Source: Chrysochromulina tobinii (lineage: Eukaryota; Haptophyta; Prymnesiales; Chrysochromulinaceae). From it: a DNA stretch of 24,909 nt. How positions within the stretch are numbered: the first letter of the stretch is position 1; the number at the start of each line of letters is the position of its first letter. The notes under the pieces were generated by a model. The model was not told the DNA's origin, ran no database searches, and was given only the letters and a program-made list of their open reading frames with translations. The stretch spans positions 1 to 24,909 of the forward strand of contig JWZX01001303.1 in NCBI GenBank assembly GCA_001275005.1. The letters are read 5' to 3'. The position numbers and the translations under genes are program-made. This document shows positions 17,736-24,909 of the stretch, piece by piece.

Positions 17736-18063
17736 GGCAAGAGCTGGTACCGGTAAGTTCTGAGTGGGTCGTCTCGACTCACGGCGCTTTCCCGTCGCGA
17801 GGACACGCGCTCGTGAGTGCGCCACACCGCCGTCGAGATTCTTCCGTTTCGCGGGCGCGGAATTTGAGGACTTTGTTTGGTTTGGATTCTCTCAAGGGTT
17901 AGGGTTCGCCTCGAGATACGGGTGCCGGCGCGCAACACTGTGTCCCTCCAGAAGGCGAAAGGGCACACATCAGCGCCCTCATGCGCCCCTCGATCGTGGT
18001 ATGTCGTGTGTGCTGCGCATGCAAAACGTGGAGTGTAGGGCAGCTCGCTTGCCAATGCATGCC
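17736..18063. other. Intergenic region, 328 bp
   Basis: This lies between the KEA antiporter 3' end and the SPRY gene start, both on the minus strand. It should hold the SPRY gene promoter. If the longer open frame is used, coding extends to 17825. No repeat or RNA gene was seen. Confidence 0.4.
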
Positions 18064-18623
18064 TCATTTATCCTCTCCCGCTCCTGTTGCGTTGAGCGGT
18101 GCGCTGCTGGCCGCAACCGCCCGCAATGCCCGAACCGCCGTTTCCCACACACTGAGCTTCTCGTCGTCGCCGGCACGGCCGCCCAACGGCAGGTCCCTTC
18201 GGAGCGAGAACGAAGTTTCGTCAAGGAAGAGGCAAGCGCCGAGCTGGCAGGCGAGCTCTCGTGTCTCGAGGATGGTCACTGACGCACCCCCCGCCAAGAG
18301 CGCCTGCTGCTCGCGTGTGGAGCTCGCGCGCGTGTAGATCGGTGCCTCCGGGAAGGCGGCGCGTAGCCGGCTGGTTGCGGCGAGGCAGCGAGCCGGCTCC
18401 TGATACGTCACAATGATGGCACGTGGACTGCTCACGCCCGTTAACCGCACGAGCTCCGCGTTTGCGCCGTCGCCATACATGACGAGAGCGCCATCCCGAG
18501 TGCGGATGCGTGGGAGCCGCTGCGGATTCAAGTCGAAGCAGACGATTGACGCCCCGCCGCTGCCGCTGCCGCTGCCGCTGCTCGCGCTGCTGCGCTCTCG
18601 GGCGCCGCCGCCGCTGCTGCCGC

Positions 18624-18656
<33 letters not shown>

Positions 18657-20753
18657 CGCCATCAGTCGTCGCTGCGATCGTTGCCACGGCCGTGAGCGCC
18701 TCGCCTTCTCCCTCGCGAATGACTGCTTCCGCAGCTTCCAGAAGCGTGTCGCTCACCAACGATCCCACCTCGCCGTAGCCGCAGATTACGATCGCATCGT
18801 GCGCCGCATGTAGCGGCGCCGCCCTCGTAGCTTCGCCGGCGACGTTGGCGGCGATGACGTCGCTGGCCGCCGCCCTCATAGCGCCCTGCCCACGTTCCGC
18901 ACTCGCGTCCGGCAGGTCGGCGGCGAGGGTCCATCCGGGGTAGGTGCGCATCGACTCGAATGGCTCGCTGAGCGAAGCCGCGAGCCCGCCGAGCAGCGGG
19001 GTGATCGACATGGTGATGAGGATGATGGTGGTCAGCAGCGCATTCAGCTCGTCTGGCAGGGCCCCCAGCTTATCGGCTGCGGCGAAGATGACGAATGCGA
19101 ACTCGCCGCCGCCCGAGAGCAGCACGGCAAGGCGCACATTCTCAGCGGGCGACAGGCTGGTCGCGGTGGGCAGCGCCTTGTCGATGTAGCCCGCAAGGAA
19201 GAGGGTGAGCGCCTTGAGCACGAGGAGGAACACGACGCCGGTGGCGATCGTCGGTCCTTCACGCACCAAGAGATCCGGGTCGAAGTTGGAGCCAGCATCC
19301 AAGAAGAAGATTCCTAGCAAGATGCCCTTAAAGGGAAGGATCGACGCGAAGATCTCGTACTTGTAGTTCGAGTTCGCAAGCAGCACGCCAGCCGCAAAGG
19401 CGCCGGCGGTGTCGGTGAGGCCCAAGTCCTTGGCCACTGCACCCATGCCCGCCGCTACAAAGAGAGACAAGGCCACAAACGTGTCCGACGAGCGCGAGGA
19501 CGCGACCACCTCGAAGAGCCGACGGAGCAGCCACGAACCGATGACGAGGACGGACCCAAATCCCAGGGTGGCCTTGGCAGTCAGCTCGGCGACGGCGCCG
19601 GGGTCGGTGACGCCCTGCCCGACGATAAAGGGCAGGAGCACGAGGAGCGGTGCGACGAAGAGGTCCTGCAGCAGCAAGATGGAGGTGGCCGCCTGGCCTA
19701 CAGTCTCCTCCTCCCACCCGCGCTCCTTGATGACGGGGAAGATGAAGGCTGAGGTGGAGAGGGTGCCGGCGAGGGCGAGCACGAGAGCTTCGGACGGGTT
19801 GTTGATGTTGATGAGGCCGGCATCGAGTGGAAGGAAGCGCTCAAGAGCTTGGGCGATGCCGCCAAGGATGGCAAAGCTCAGCACGCCGGAGGTCATCGAG
19901 ATCTGGGCGAGATTCCAAGCGAGATTCCAAGCGAGATTCCATGCGTTACAGCCAGACGCACGAGTCAGACGCATCCTCGGGCGCAATCAAACGCAATCAA
20001 ACGCAATCAAACGCAATCCGCCGCCATCACCTGCGCCAGCCCGAGCGGCACAAAGGTTGCGAGCTGCCCGAGCCTCTCCGAGGTGACCTCGAGTCCCTCG
20101 ATGAAGAGGAGGAAGAGGATGCCAAAGTCGCCGAGCTCGACGGCGGCGCCTGTGGAGGTGAACACGTCCAGGCAGTGCGGCCCGAGCAGCGCGCCGAAGA
20201 GCAGATACGTGAGAATCGGCGTCACCTTGAGCACTCGTGCAAGCGGCGCCGCGACCGAGGCACAGCCGAGGAAGACGAGCATATCGTGGCCAATCGAGTC
20301 CATGACCGCCTTCTCGATGGTCGAAGTGGCGGAGATGGCATTGCGCGAGAGGCCCTCCACGCCACCCTCGGTCACGTCCTCGAGCACGGTGATCACGTCG
20401 CGGTCTAGTATGGAGAGCCCGCTAAGCTCGTTCTGACGCAGGGCGCTGCCCGCGTCGAGCGCCCTGGTGAGCGTCTCGCTCATCGAATTAGCGTTGGCCT
20501 GCACGGCCCCGAGCTTGGCAGCTGCGGAGTCTCCCACGGCGGCGATTCCTTCCAAAAGGACTCCAAACGGACCCCAAGGGTCTGGCCCACCCACCGCGAG
20601 GAGCTGCGTAGGCAGGGTGGCAGCCACGTGCTCCATCGGCAGCAGCGCCTTCGGACGCCGTCCACGCTCGCAGCAGCGTGGGCGCACAGTGCACGGTAGC
20701 GTGGGCGGTGACCACGCCGCCAGCGCGGGCAGAAGCAGCGCGACACCCGCCAT
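18064..20753 (-). CDS. KEA: KEA/KefB-type K+/H+ antiporter, probably plastid-targeted
   Basis: Exons 20753-20031 (241 residues) and 19902-18064 (612 residues) join in phase 0. MAGVALLLPALAAW is signal-peptide-like and is followed by an Arg/Cys-rich stretch, a bipartite leader expected for a complex plastid. The CPA2 exchanger domain runs from about 160 to 550. Landmarks are TYLLFGALLGP, GDFGILFLLFIEGLEV, LSTSAFIFPVI, the LLLQDL element (about 320), TDTAGAFAAGVLLA and SGGGEFAFV (about 505). A TrkA-N/RCK domain follows from about 611 (AIVICGYGEVGSL...VCFDLNPQR...VMYGDGANAELV), which binds NAD(H) and gates transport. In plants such proteins (KEA1-3) balance K+ and H+ across plastid envelope or thylakoid membranes. 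A Gly/Ser-rich insert (about 656-693) interrupts the Rossmann fold between the first and second strands. Confidence 0.85.
18553..18660. repeat. GCC/GCT-rich trinucleotide microsatellite
   Basis: This is an imperfect run of GCC, GCT and CCG triplets, broken by a short Arg/Ser segment. It encodes the Gly/Ser insert of the KEA RCK domain on the minus strand. The frame is kept. Confidence 0.8.
19903..20030 (-). other. Intron in the KEA gene, 128 nt, GT-AG, made largely of tandem repeats
   Basis: On the minus strand the boundary is GCGCAG|GTGATGG...CGCCCAG|ATCTCG. Splicing links PLGLAQ to ISMTSG in phase 0, restoring the exchanger helix. It contains a 10-bp repeat (19982-20018, CGCAATCAAA on the plus strand, 3.7 copies) and a 12-bp repeat (19907-19941, GCGAGATTCCAA, about 3 copies) next to the acceptor. 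Confidence 0.75.
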
Positions 20754-21360
20754 TGTGGCCTTCGGGCGATGGAAATGCAAAGAGAACTCTTGGGAGATTG
20801 GGAACTCTTATTAGATTCTTCAAGTTTGCGAGCTCGGTCGGAGATGCGTGCGCCGAACCCGCAACCGATAACGAGAACATTGTACAGGCAAAGGATCTTA
20901 CCCCCCACCTCTGTAACACTCCGGTATTTGCTTCAGTACATGAACAAACATTGTTCGGCGGTCTCGCTCACGCGCCGCGCGGCGCCCGGCGGGCCTGTCG
21001 CCTGAGCTCATTGGCCGCGCTCTCGCCATGACTGCACTACATGTATATGGCTCTTCAAGCGGGTTCTCGTGCAGCGCGGCACATTAATTTCGGAGGTCGC
21101 TTTCGTTCGTTTGACTTGAAGTAAGGGTGTGCGTGTCGGTGTCACGGTGAGTTCGAGTGGCTCGGTAATTTTACATTCTGCGGAAGACCCTGAAAATTAA
21201 ATCGACAAATATCGACTAATTTAGGGTGCAGGGTATGGTCTATAGAGTTTGGTCGTTAGGAGCGCTCAAGCTCTGCGACCTGTGCCATGTGAATGGGCAC
21301 AGGGTTAGCATATTACCATGCTATAGGGACATACTCGGTATTGGGCCCAACCGATCCTAG
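20754..21360. other. Intergenic region, about 0.6 kb, boundary to the repeat-rich right part
   Basis: This is upstream of the KEA gene, so its left end should hold that promoter. From about 21050 to 21350 it is AT-richer, with short direct words such as AAATCGACAAATATCGACTAA. It contains no frame with coding character and no recognised RNA gene. Confidence 0.45.
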
Positions 21361-21984
21361 GTACTTGCATCTCGCGCTTCCGGGGTCGCACGCGAACTGA
21401 GCAAGGCCCGAGATGATTGCACCAGGGAGCGCAAGGCGCGTACCAGGGATGCCAAGGAACGCTCGACGCGTCGGATGGCAATGGGCCGCGAGCCTGCGAC
21501 CAACCTTACGACCGCACCTACGGCGAACCTTTCCTTGCCGTACCTCCCGATACCCCCCTGCGGTACTACGCCAATGCCCGCCCTCCACTTGTACGATGTG
21601 GAGCTCGAGTACAGCCGCTCCGCTATGACAAGCGCTCTCGAGTGTATGGTTCCGACGACCAACGCCGCGCTGGTACTCGCCTACGGCCGCCACTACGTGC
21701 ACGTCGCCACCGACCGCCTACGTGCCCTCCGAGTGGAGTGCACCATCGCGAGAGGTTCCGAGAAATGCACTGCGTATCGCCGCTAGGCAGACGCACAGGA
21801 CACTAAGAAACGATCGTTGAAGGCGAGGGCCAGCTGGATTGCGCTGCGCTTCGACGACGGTGCTGGCGTTGTGTTCCTTATAGTACCCGAGTTCGGATTT
21901 GAGGTGCTCGACGACATCTGCTGGTCGGCAGTGCCTGACAACCATGGTCCAGTGCTCGTACTCAGTTATAATCATGCTCTATAA
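21361..21984 (+). pseudogene. Interrupted reading frame of unknown family, one in-frame TAG
   Basis: A plus-strand frame is open from 21361 to TAA at 21982-21984 except for TAG at 21784-21786. The first part begins with a charged helix (LSKARDDCTRERKART) and an ATG at 21475. It continues as LHLYDVELEYSRSAMTSAL and NAALVLAYGRHYVHVATDRL. After the TAG, in the same frame, come ASWIALRFDDGAG, VVFLIVPEFGFEVLDDIC and PVLVLSYNHAL. The protein-like reading on both sides of one stop suggests a recently disabled gene, a short unseen intron over the TAG, or stop readthrough. I recognise no family. Its last 20 codons lie in the left inverted-repeat arm. The opposite strand is also open here (21718-21975), so the strand is not certain. 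Confidence 0.45.
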
Positions 21985-22008
21985 GCCCTCCATACTCAAG
22001 CTCATCAT
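21924..22008. repeat. Left arm of an 82/85-bp inverted repeat
   Basis: It matches the reverse complement of 24362-24443 almost perfectly. The only difference is one place near 21945, where TGGT stands against a single A, making this arm 3 bp longer. It contains the C-terminal codons of the interrupted frame plus 24 bp after its stop. Confidence 0.95.
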
Positions 22009-22547
22009 AGTCCTAGCATAGGACAGTAACCAGAACCGCCGAGATGATCGCCGAGATTAACAATCTCGGATATTATCTCGACGATTCCCCGGCGAAATAT
22101 CGCCCGCCAAACCCCCAATCTCACGCGAACCGTCAACTCGACATGAGGGGGTGAATGAACCCATAGACAACCCCGCCACTTCCTGCTTAGAGGGGGTGAC
22201 CAACCTAAAGACCAACCTAAACCTCTTCTAAACCTCAGTAAGCAGGACAGTGTTGACGCTCCCTGGATGCGCGTTCCTCGGGGGTCTCGCGGGCAATGCG
22301 ATTTTCTCGCGCCTTGCACGTCTGCCGTGCCTTACGATCTTCGCGCTGACGGAGTTCCTCGTGCTCGCGTACCTTACTCGTACCTTACTCGTGGCGAGGT
22401 CTTCACGTGCTCGGTGCACTCGGTATCTTTGTAAGTATCTTTGCAGCTCTTCGCGCATCTCGCGAGCTGCCCTTGCCTTACGACTCTCGTGCTGGTACTT
22501 GTGGGCTTCCTGTTCGGATCGAGGTCCTTGGGCGCCTCGGAAGGGTC
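22009..22547. other. Interior non-coding stretch left of the OTU gene, with hairpin
   Basis: This is AT-richer sequence inside the inverted-repeat-bounded segment. It holds a perfect hairpin at 22051-22069 (CCGAGATT, loop AAC, AATCTCGG) and a direct repeat of ACCAACCTAAA (22199-22221). The minus-strand frame 22228-22458 (RREKIALPARPPRN) may be a frameshifted continuation of the OTU protein's charged tail but lacks support of its own. Confidence 0.45.
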
Positions 22548-22743
22548 GGTGGGCTGCTCGGGCGCCTTGCGCTCTGTCTTGGGCTCGGCGAGCTGCTCGG
22601 GCGCCTTGCGCTTACCTTGCGCTCGGCCTTGGGCTTGGTGAGCTGTGCTCGGGCGCCTTGCACTCGGTCTTGGGCTCCGTGAGCTGCTCAGGCGCCTTGT
22701 GCTCGATTTCGGGCTCGGTGAGCTGCTCGGACGTCTTACGCTC
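22548..22743. repeat. 39-bp minisatellite, five copies, at the 3' end of the OTU gene
   Basis: The copies are 22548-22586 (39 bp), 22587-22636 (50), 22637-22677 (41), 22678-22716 (39) and 22717-22743 (27, partial). On the minus strand the intact copies encode the 13-residue unit EPKTERKAPEQLT. The third copy has a 2-bp insertion (AGCTGTGCTC against AGCTGCTC), which shifts the frame and leads to TAA at 22612. The second copy has 11 extra bp, so the frame is not restored. Confidence 0.85.
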
Positions 22744-24396
22744 GGTGAGCTTCTTGCGCATCGCGTGCCGCTCCCGCGCCATGCGCTCCTCGAGCTGCTT
22801 GAGCTCCTTGCGCGCGGCGAGTTCGTTGCGGACCACGCGCGCGGCGATCTCCTTGTTGGTCATCGCAGTCTTCGAGAACAGCTCGAGCTCCTTGAGCTTG
22901 TCCAGCGCCCTGAGCTCCAGGGTGAGGGTGGCGATGGGGTCGAGCTCAGCGAGGTCAGGCTCGCACTCGTTCCTCTCGTCGATGATTGTCTCGGACTCCG
23001 CGGTTCTGCCCTGGGCGATCGTCTCGTGCGGGGTCGTCTTCAGCGGGCGCGCCTCGGTGAGCACGTCGTAGTGATCCGACTCGAGCACAAGGTCGACGGG
23101 GGTGGTAGAGAAGCCTTCCTCTCCGAGCACGGCGCGAAGATTGAAGAGTCCGTCGCCGACATTCACGAAGACGCGGATGGTACGGTGCCAGACCTGCGAG
23201 GCCGCGACGAGCTCTGGCAGACCGGCCCATGTATGCTCATGCTGCATGCGGGCGCAGTATGCAGACCACACCTCGCCCGTCTCGTACATTACGTGCTCAG
23301 ACAGGGTGCATGATTGGAGTGGGGTGTTGGGGTGGGCTTTGAGCCAGGCCGAGATTTTTCCGCGCACTTGCTTCTTGTCCTCGCTGTGCACGATCATCGC
23401 GAGCGATGCTGAGAAAAAGCAATCGCCGTCCTTGTCGACGCGCTTGGGCTTCCCAGTGAAGAGGTCCATGTCGCCGTTGATGATGACCGTGGTCGGCGAG
23501 GTGTTTCTGCGCTGTCTCATCTCCATCGTGCGCACCGCGCGCGACGTGGCGGTGCCTGGCGGCTCGGCTGCCTGCGGCGCTGCAGTAACTGCAGCGTGCG
23601 TCTTGGCGATTGTGTTCTTCGCCCAGAACGCGCTCGAGCGCGCGGAGTCGGTGATGATGGTCTGTTGGGCCGTGTGGTTGGCAGTGTCGCTCAGCTTCAG
23701 TGACTTGCTGACCGCATGAAAGAGAAATGTTCCGTCACCGGGCACCTTGGCGCGCGTGCCGGAGAGATCGTCTGCAGCGTGATGCGTGTCGGCAGCGGCC
23801 TTCAGGTTGGCTGTCGGTGGCGCGCGCGGCTTGGCGACGTCGATGGCGGTGCTCGGTGGGATGGTGCTGCGCTTGATGCTCTCGTCCGTGCGCGTCGCGT
23901 GCAGCGACGTGGCGAGCTTCGGCTGCCCTGCCATCTGCGAAGCTGCTGCGGTGACCGCAGTGTTCGTAAATGTCGTCTTGGCGGTCGTCGCGTGTGTCAG
24001 GTGAGACGCAAAACAGCCCAGCCCCTCCGCGCTTCGACCGCCGCACTGTTCGGGAAGTGCGTACGGCGGGAGACGGGGCACGGTGTTGATTCCAAAAGTC
24101 GTTGTCTGCTTTGCCTGCGGAGCTGCGGAGACCGCAGCGTTCGTAGATGTCTTCGCATCCGTCGAGTTTTTCGACGATATCGGCGCTGAAGGGACCTGCA
24201 GAAAGCTCTCTTTCGTGCGCTTCTGCTGGTGCGAAGATGGCTTGTAGATGCGGTTCGGGTCGTGAGGTCTGGTCGAGGGCGTGGGGCTGCAGGATTTGGC
24301 AGGGATTTGATGGTCACCGGGCACTTCGAGTTCCCCGATTGACCCCGTCCGGCGGCTACCAATGATGAGCTTGAGTATGGAGGGCTTATAGAGCAT
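22612..24396 (-). CDS. OTU-like cysteine protease with repeats and a degenerate second OTU motif
   Basis: This is a 594-residue frame. The OTU domain lies at about 318-447. The catalytic motif is DKDGDCFFSASL (D323, C326), with AWLKAHP, MYETGEVWSAYC, the family-typical TWAGLPELVAAS and the closing SDHYDVL (H442). OTU proteins are mostly deubiquitinases and are common in protists, large viruses and mobile elements. About 100 residues earlier, VPGDGTFLFHAVSKSL (219-233) looks like a second OTU start with Phe224 in place of Cys. Three related Thr/Ala-rich segments (about 83-100, 143-170, 266-290; TNTAVTAA, THAAVTAAPQA) suggest module duplication. A charged coiled-coil-like region (480-555) and the EPKTERKAPEQLT repeats follow. 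The start codon lies in the right inverted-repeat arm, so the true N-terminus is uncertain. The end is set by a frameshift in the minisatellite. Confidence 0.6.
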   Translation of the reverse strand: MLYKPSILKLIIGSRRTGSIGELEVPGDHQIPAKSCSPTPSTRPHDPNRIYKPSSHQQKRTKESFLQVPSAPISSKNSTDAKTSTNAAVSAAPQAKQTTTFGINTVPRLPPYALPEQCGGRSAEGLGCFASHLTHATTAKTTFTNTAVTAAASQMAGQPKLATSLHATRTDESIKRSTIPPSTAIDVAKPRAPPTANLKAAADTHHAADDLSGTRAKVPGDGTFLFHAVSKSLKLSDTANHTAQQTIITDSARSSAFWAKNTIAKTHAAVTAAPQAAEPPGTATSRAVRTMEMRQRRNTSPTTVIINGDMDLFTGKPKRVDKDGDCFFSASLAMIVHSEDKKQVRGKISAWLKAHPNTPLQSCTLSEHVMYETGEVWSAYCARMQHEHTWAGLPELVAASQVWHRTIRVFVNVGDGLFNLRAVLGEEGFSTTPVDLVLESDHYDVLTEARPLKTTPHETIAQGRTAESETIIDERNECEPDLAELDPIATLTLELRALDKLKELELFSKTAMTNKEIAARVVRNELAARKELKQLEERMARERHAMRKKLTERKTSEQLTEPEIEHKAPEQLTEPKTECKAPEHSSPSPRPSAR

Positions 24397-24443
24397 GATT
24401 ATAACTGAGTACGAGCACTGGTTGGTTGTCAGGCACTGCCGAC
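24362..24443. repeat. Right arm of the inverted repeat
   Basis: It is the reverse complement of 21924-22008 with one 3-bp difference. It contains the OTU frame's ATG and, on the minus strand, the same C-terminal peptide end (PVLVLSYNHAL then TAA) seen in the left arm. Confidence 0.95.
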
Positions 24444-24499
24444 GACGACGGATCTATCGGGACACTCTCGTGGCCACTGCGAACAGGAATCCGTTGGAT
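24386..24499 (-). pseudogene. Gene fragment sharing its C-terminus with the frame at 21361-21984
   Basis: This is an open minus-strand stretch of 37 codons between TGA (24500-24502) and TAA (24386-24388). It ends SSSAVPDNQPVLVLSYNHAL, matching SAVPDNHGPVLVLSYNHAL of the left arm with one residue fewer. Upstream of SSS there is no similarity to the left copy, so only the extreme 3' end is present. Its stop overlaps the proposed OTU start (ATGCTCTATAA on the minus strand). Confidence 0.4.
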
Positions 24500-24517
24500 T
24501 CAAAACATGGCCACGAG
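24467..24517. repeat. Nested perfect inverted repeat (hairpin)
   Basis: The outer arms CTCGTGGCCA (24467-24476) and TGGCCACGAG (24508-24517) are perfect. The 31-nt loop contains a second perfect stem, AATCC-GTT-GGATT (24489-24501). It lies 24 bp outside the right inverted-repeat arm. Confidence 0.85.
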
Positions 24518-24909
24518 CTTGTATACATGCTGCGTGTGCTGCTATGGGATACCCTAGGAGCCTCAGTGGGTATCTCGACCTGAACCCCGTATTGTTCCAC
24601 GGTGTGTCTGTGTCTCAATAACTCACTCACTCACTCACACTCAGCGCTCCTACGTTCGTTCCTACACTCTTGGAGCTCGGGGCTCACTACACATTTGGAA
24701 GTGCAGGGGAAGGTCAACACCTAATCCTGGGGACCGTGAAAAAGGAACGTGTTTGTGTGTTGTGAATGAAAAAGGCGAGCGCTGCAGCCTCTTCAGGGAC
24801 TTCAGGGTACATAGTACTCTGCCACACCACACACAGTGCACAATGCACTGTCTGAGAGACAGAAAAGCGTTGAGATTTGAAAGCACTGTGCACTCAGTGC
24901 ACAAAGAAC
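24518..24909. other. Right-end non-coding stretch
   Basis: It contains an inverted repeat (GATACCC...GGGTATC, about 24549-24577), an ACTC tetranucleotide run (about 24621-24638) and several GTGCAC/CAGTGC words in both orientations at 24832-24903. No gene with coding character is visible. Confidence 0.5.

Noticed and set aside
21718-21975. Minus-strand frame beginning MIITEYEHW, also present as 24395-24583 on the plus strand
   Set aside because: The two copies agree only within the inverted repeat. The opposite strand reads more like a protein end with a longer open context. It is kept as an alternative in the findings but not called a gene.
10259-21984. Reassignment of TAG to an amino acid in this organism
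   Set aside because: The SDR gene ends naturally at TAG after an ER-retrieval motif, and the long conserved genes have no internal TAG. Pseudogene decay explains the three cases more simply.
24662-24904. Minus-strand 80-codon frame at the right edge
   Set aside because: Short, in repeat-rich DNA with many CAGTGC words, and no coding bias.
1-24909. Integrated giant-virus DNA as the source of the OTU segment
   Set aside because: OTU proteases occur in large viruses, but no capsid, polymerase or other viral hallmark gene is present and base composition is like the host.

Overview
The window looks like nuclear DNA of a photosynthetic protist, possibly a haptophyte or similar alga with a complex plastid. 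It is GC-rich, and the genes are long, intron-poor and eukaryotic in kind: an AARSD1-type editing enzyme, a DDX1 relative, ER-type SDR and SPRY proteins. The spacers are short and the few introns are 94-174 nt with GT-AG or GC-AG ends. A KEA-type K+/H+ antiporter with a signal-peptide-like leader and a DUF1350-like protein point to a plastid. The species is inference. I see no tRNA, rRNA or CRISPR array.

Layout. 1-490: last two exons of a DUF1350-like gene (+). 622-1716: ER-type short-chain dehydrogenase (+). 2285-3460: unrecognised basic Ser/Arg-rich protein (-). 4607-6190: AARSD1-like Ala-tRNA(Cys/Ser) editing hydrolase (-). It is divergent across 116 bp from a large chimeric gene at 6307-10087 (+). 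The chimera starts as a DDX1 helicase (Q motif, Walker A, SPRY), loses the rest of the helicase, and continues as CCCH zinc finger, La motif, two EF-hands, SH3-like segments and a C-terminal module with the motif SHRWE. 10259-10423: decayed exon-like stretch. 10641-12035: DUF6625-like glycosyltransferase (-). 12550-14505: secreted esterase-like hydrolase with one intron (-). 15244-16392: membrane-anchored alpha/beta hydrolase (+). 17016-17735: SPRY-like protein (-). 18064-20753: KEA antiporter with one intron (-).

From about 21.3 kb the character changes. An interrupted reading frame (21361-21984, one in-frame TAG) ends inside an 85-bp repeat. An inverted 82-bp copy lies at 24362-24443. Between the two arms is a minus-strand OTU-protease-like gene (22612-24396) with internal repeats, a degenerate second OTU motif and a frame-disrupting 39-bp minisatellite. 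This looks like mobile or recently rearranged DNA.

The genes do not form an operon-like pathway. Two features stand out: the DDX1-derived chimera, whose domain order suggests an RNA-binding, Ca2+-responsive multidomain protein, and the inverted-repeat-bounded OTU segment. Several introns also carry direct repeats, terminal inverted repeats or tandem repeats at their ends, and two introns of the chimera share a common 3' end. This hints at recent intron gain.
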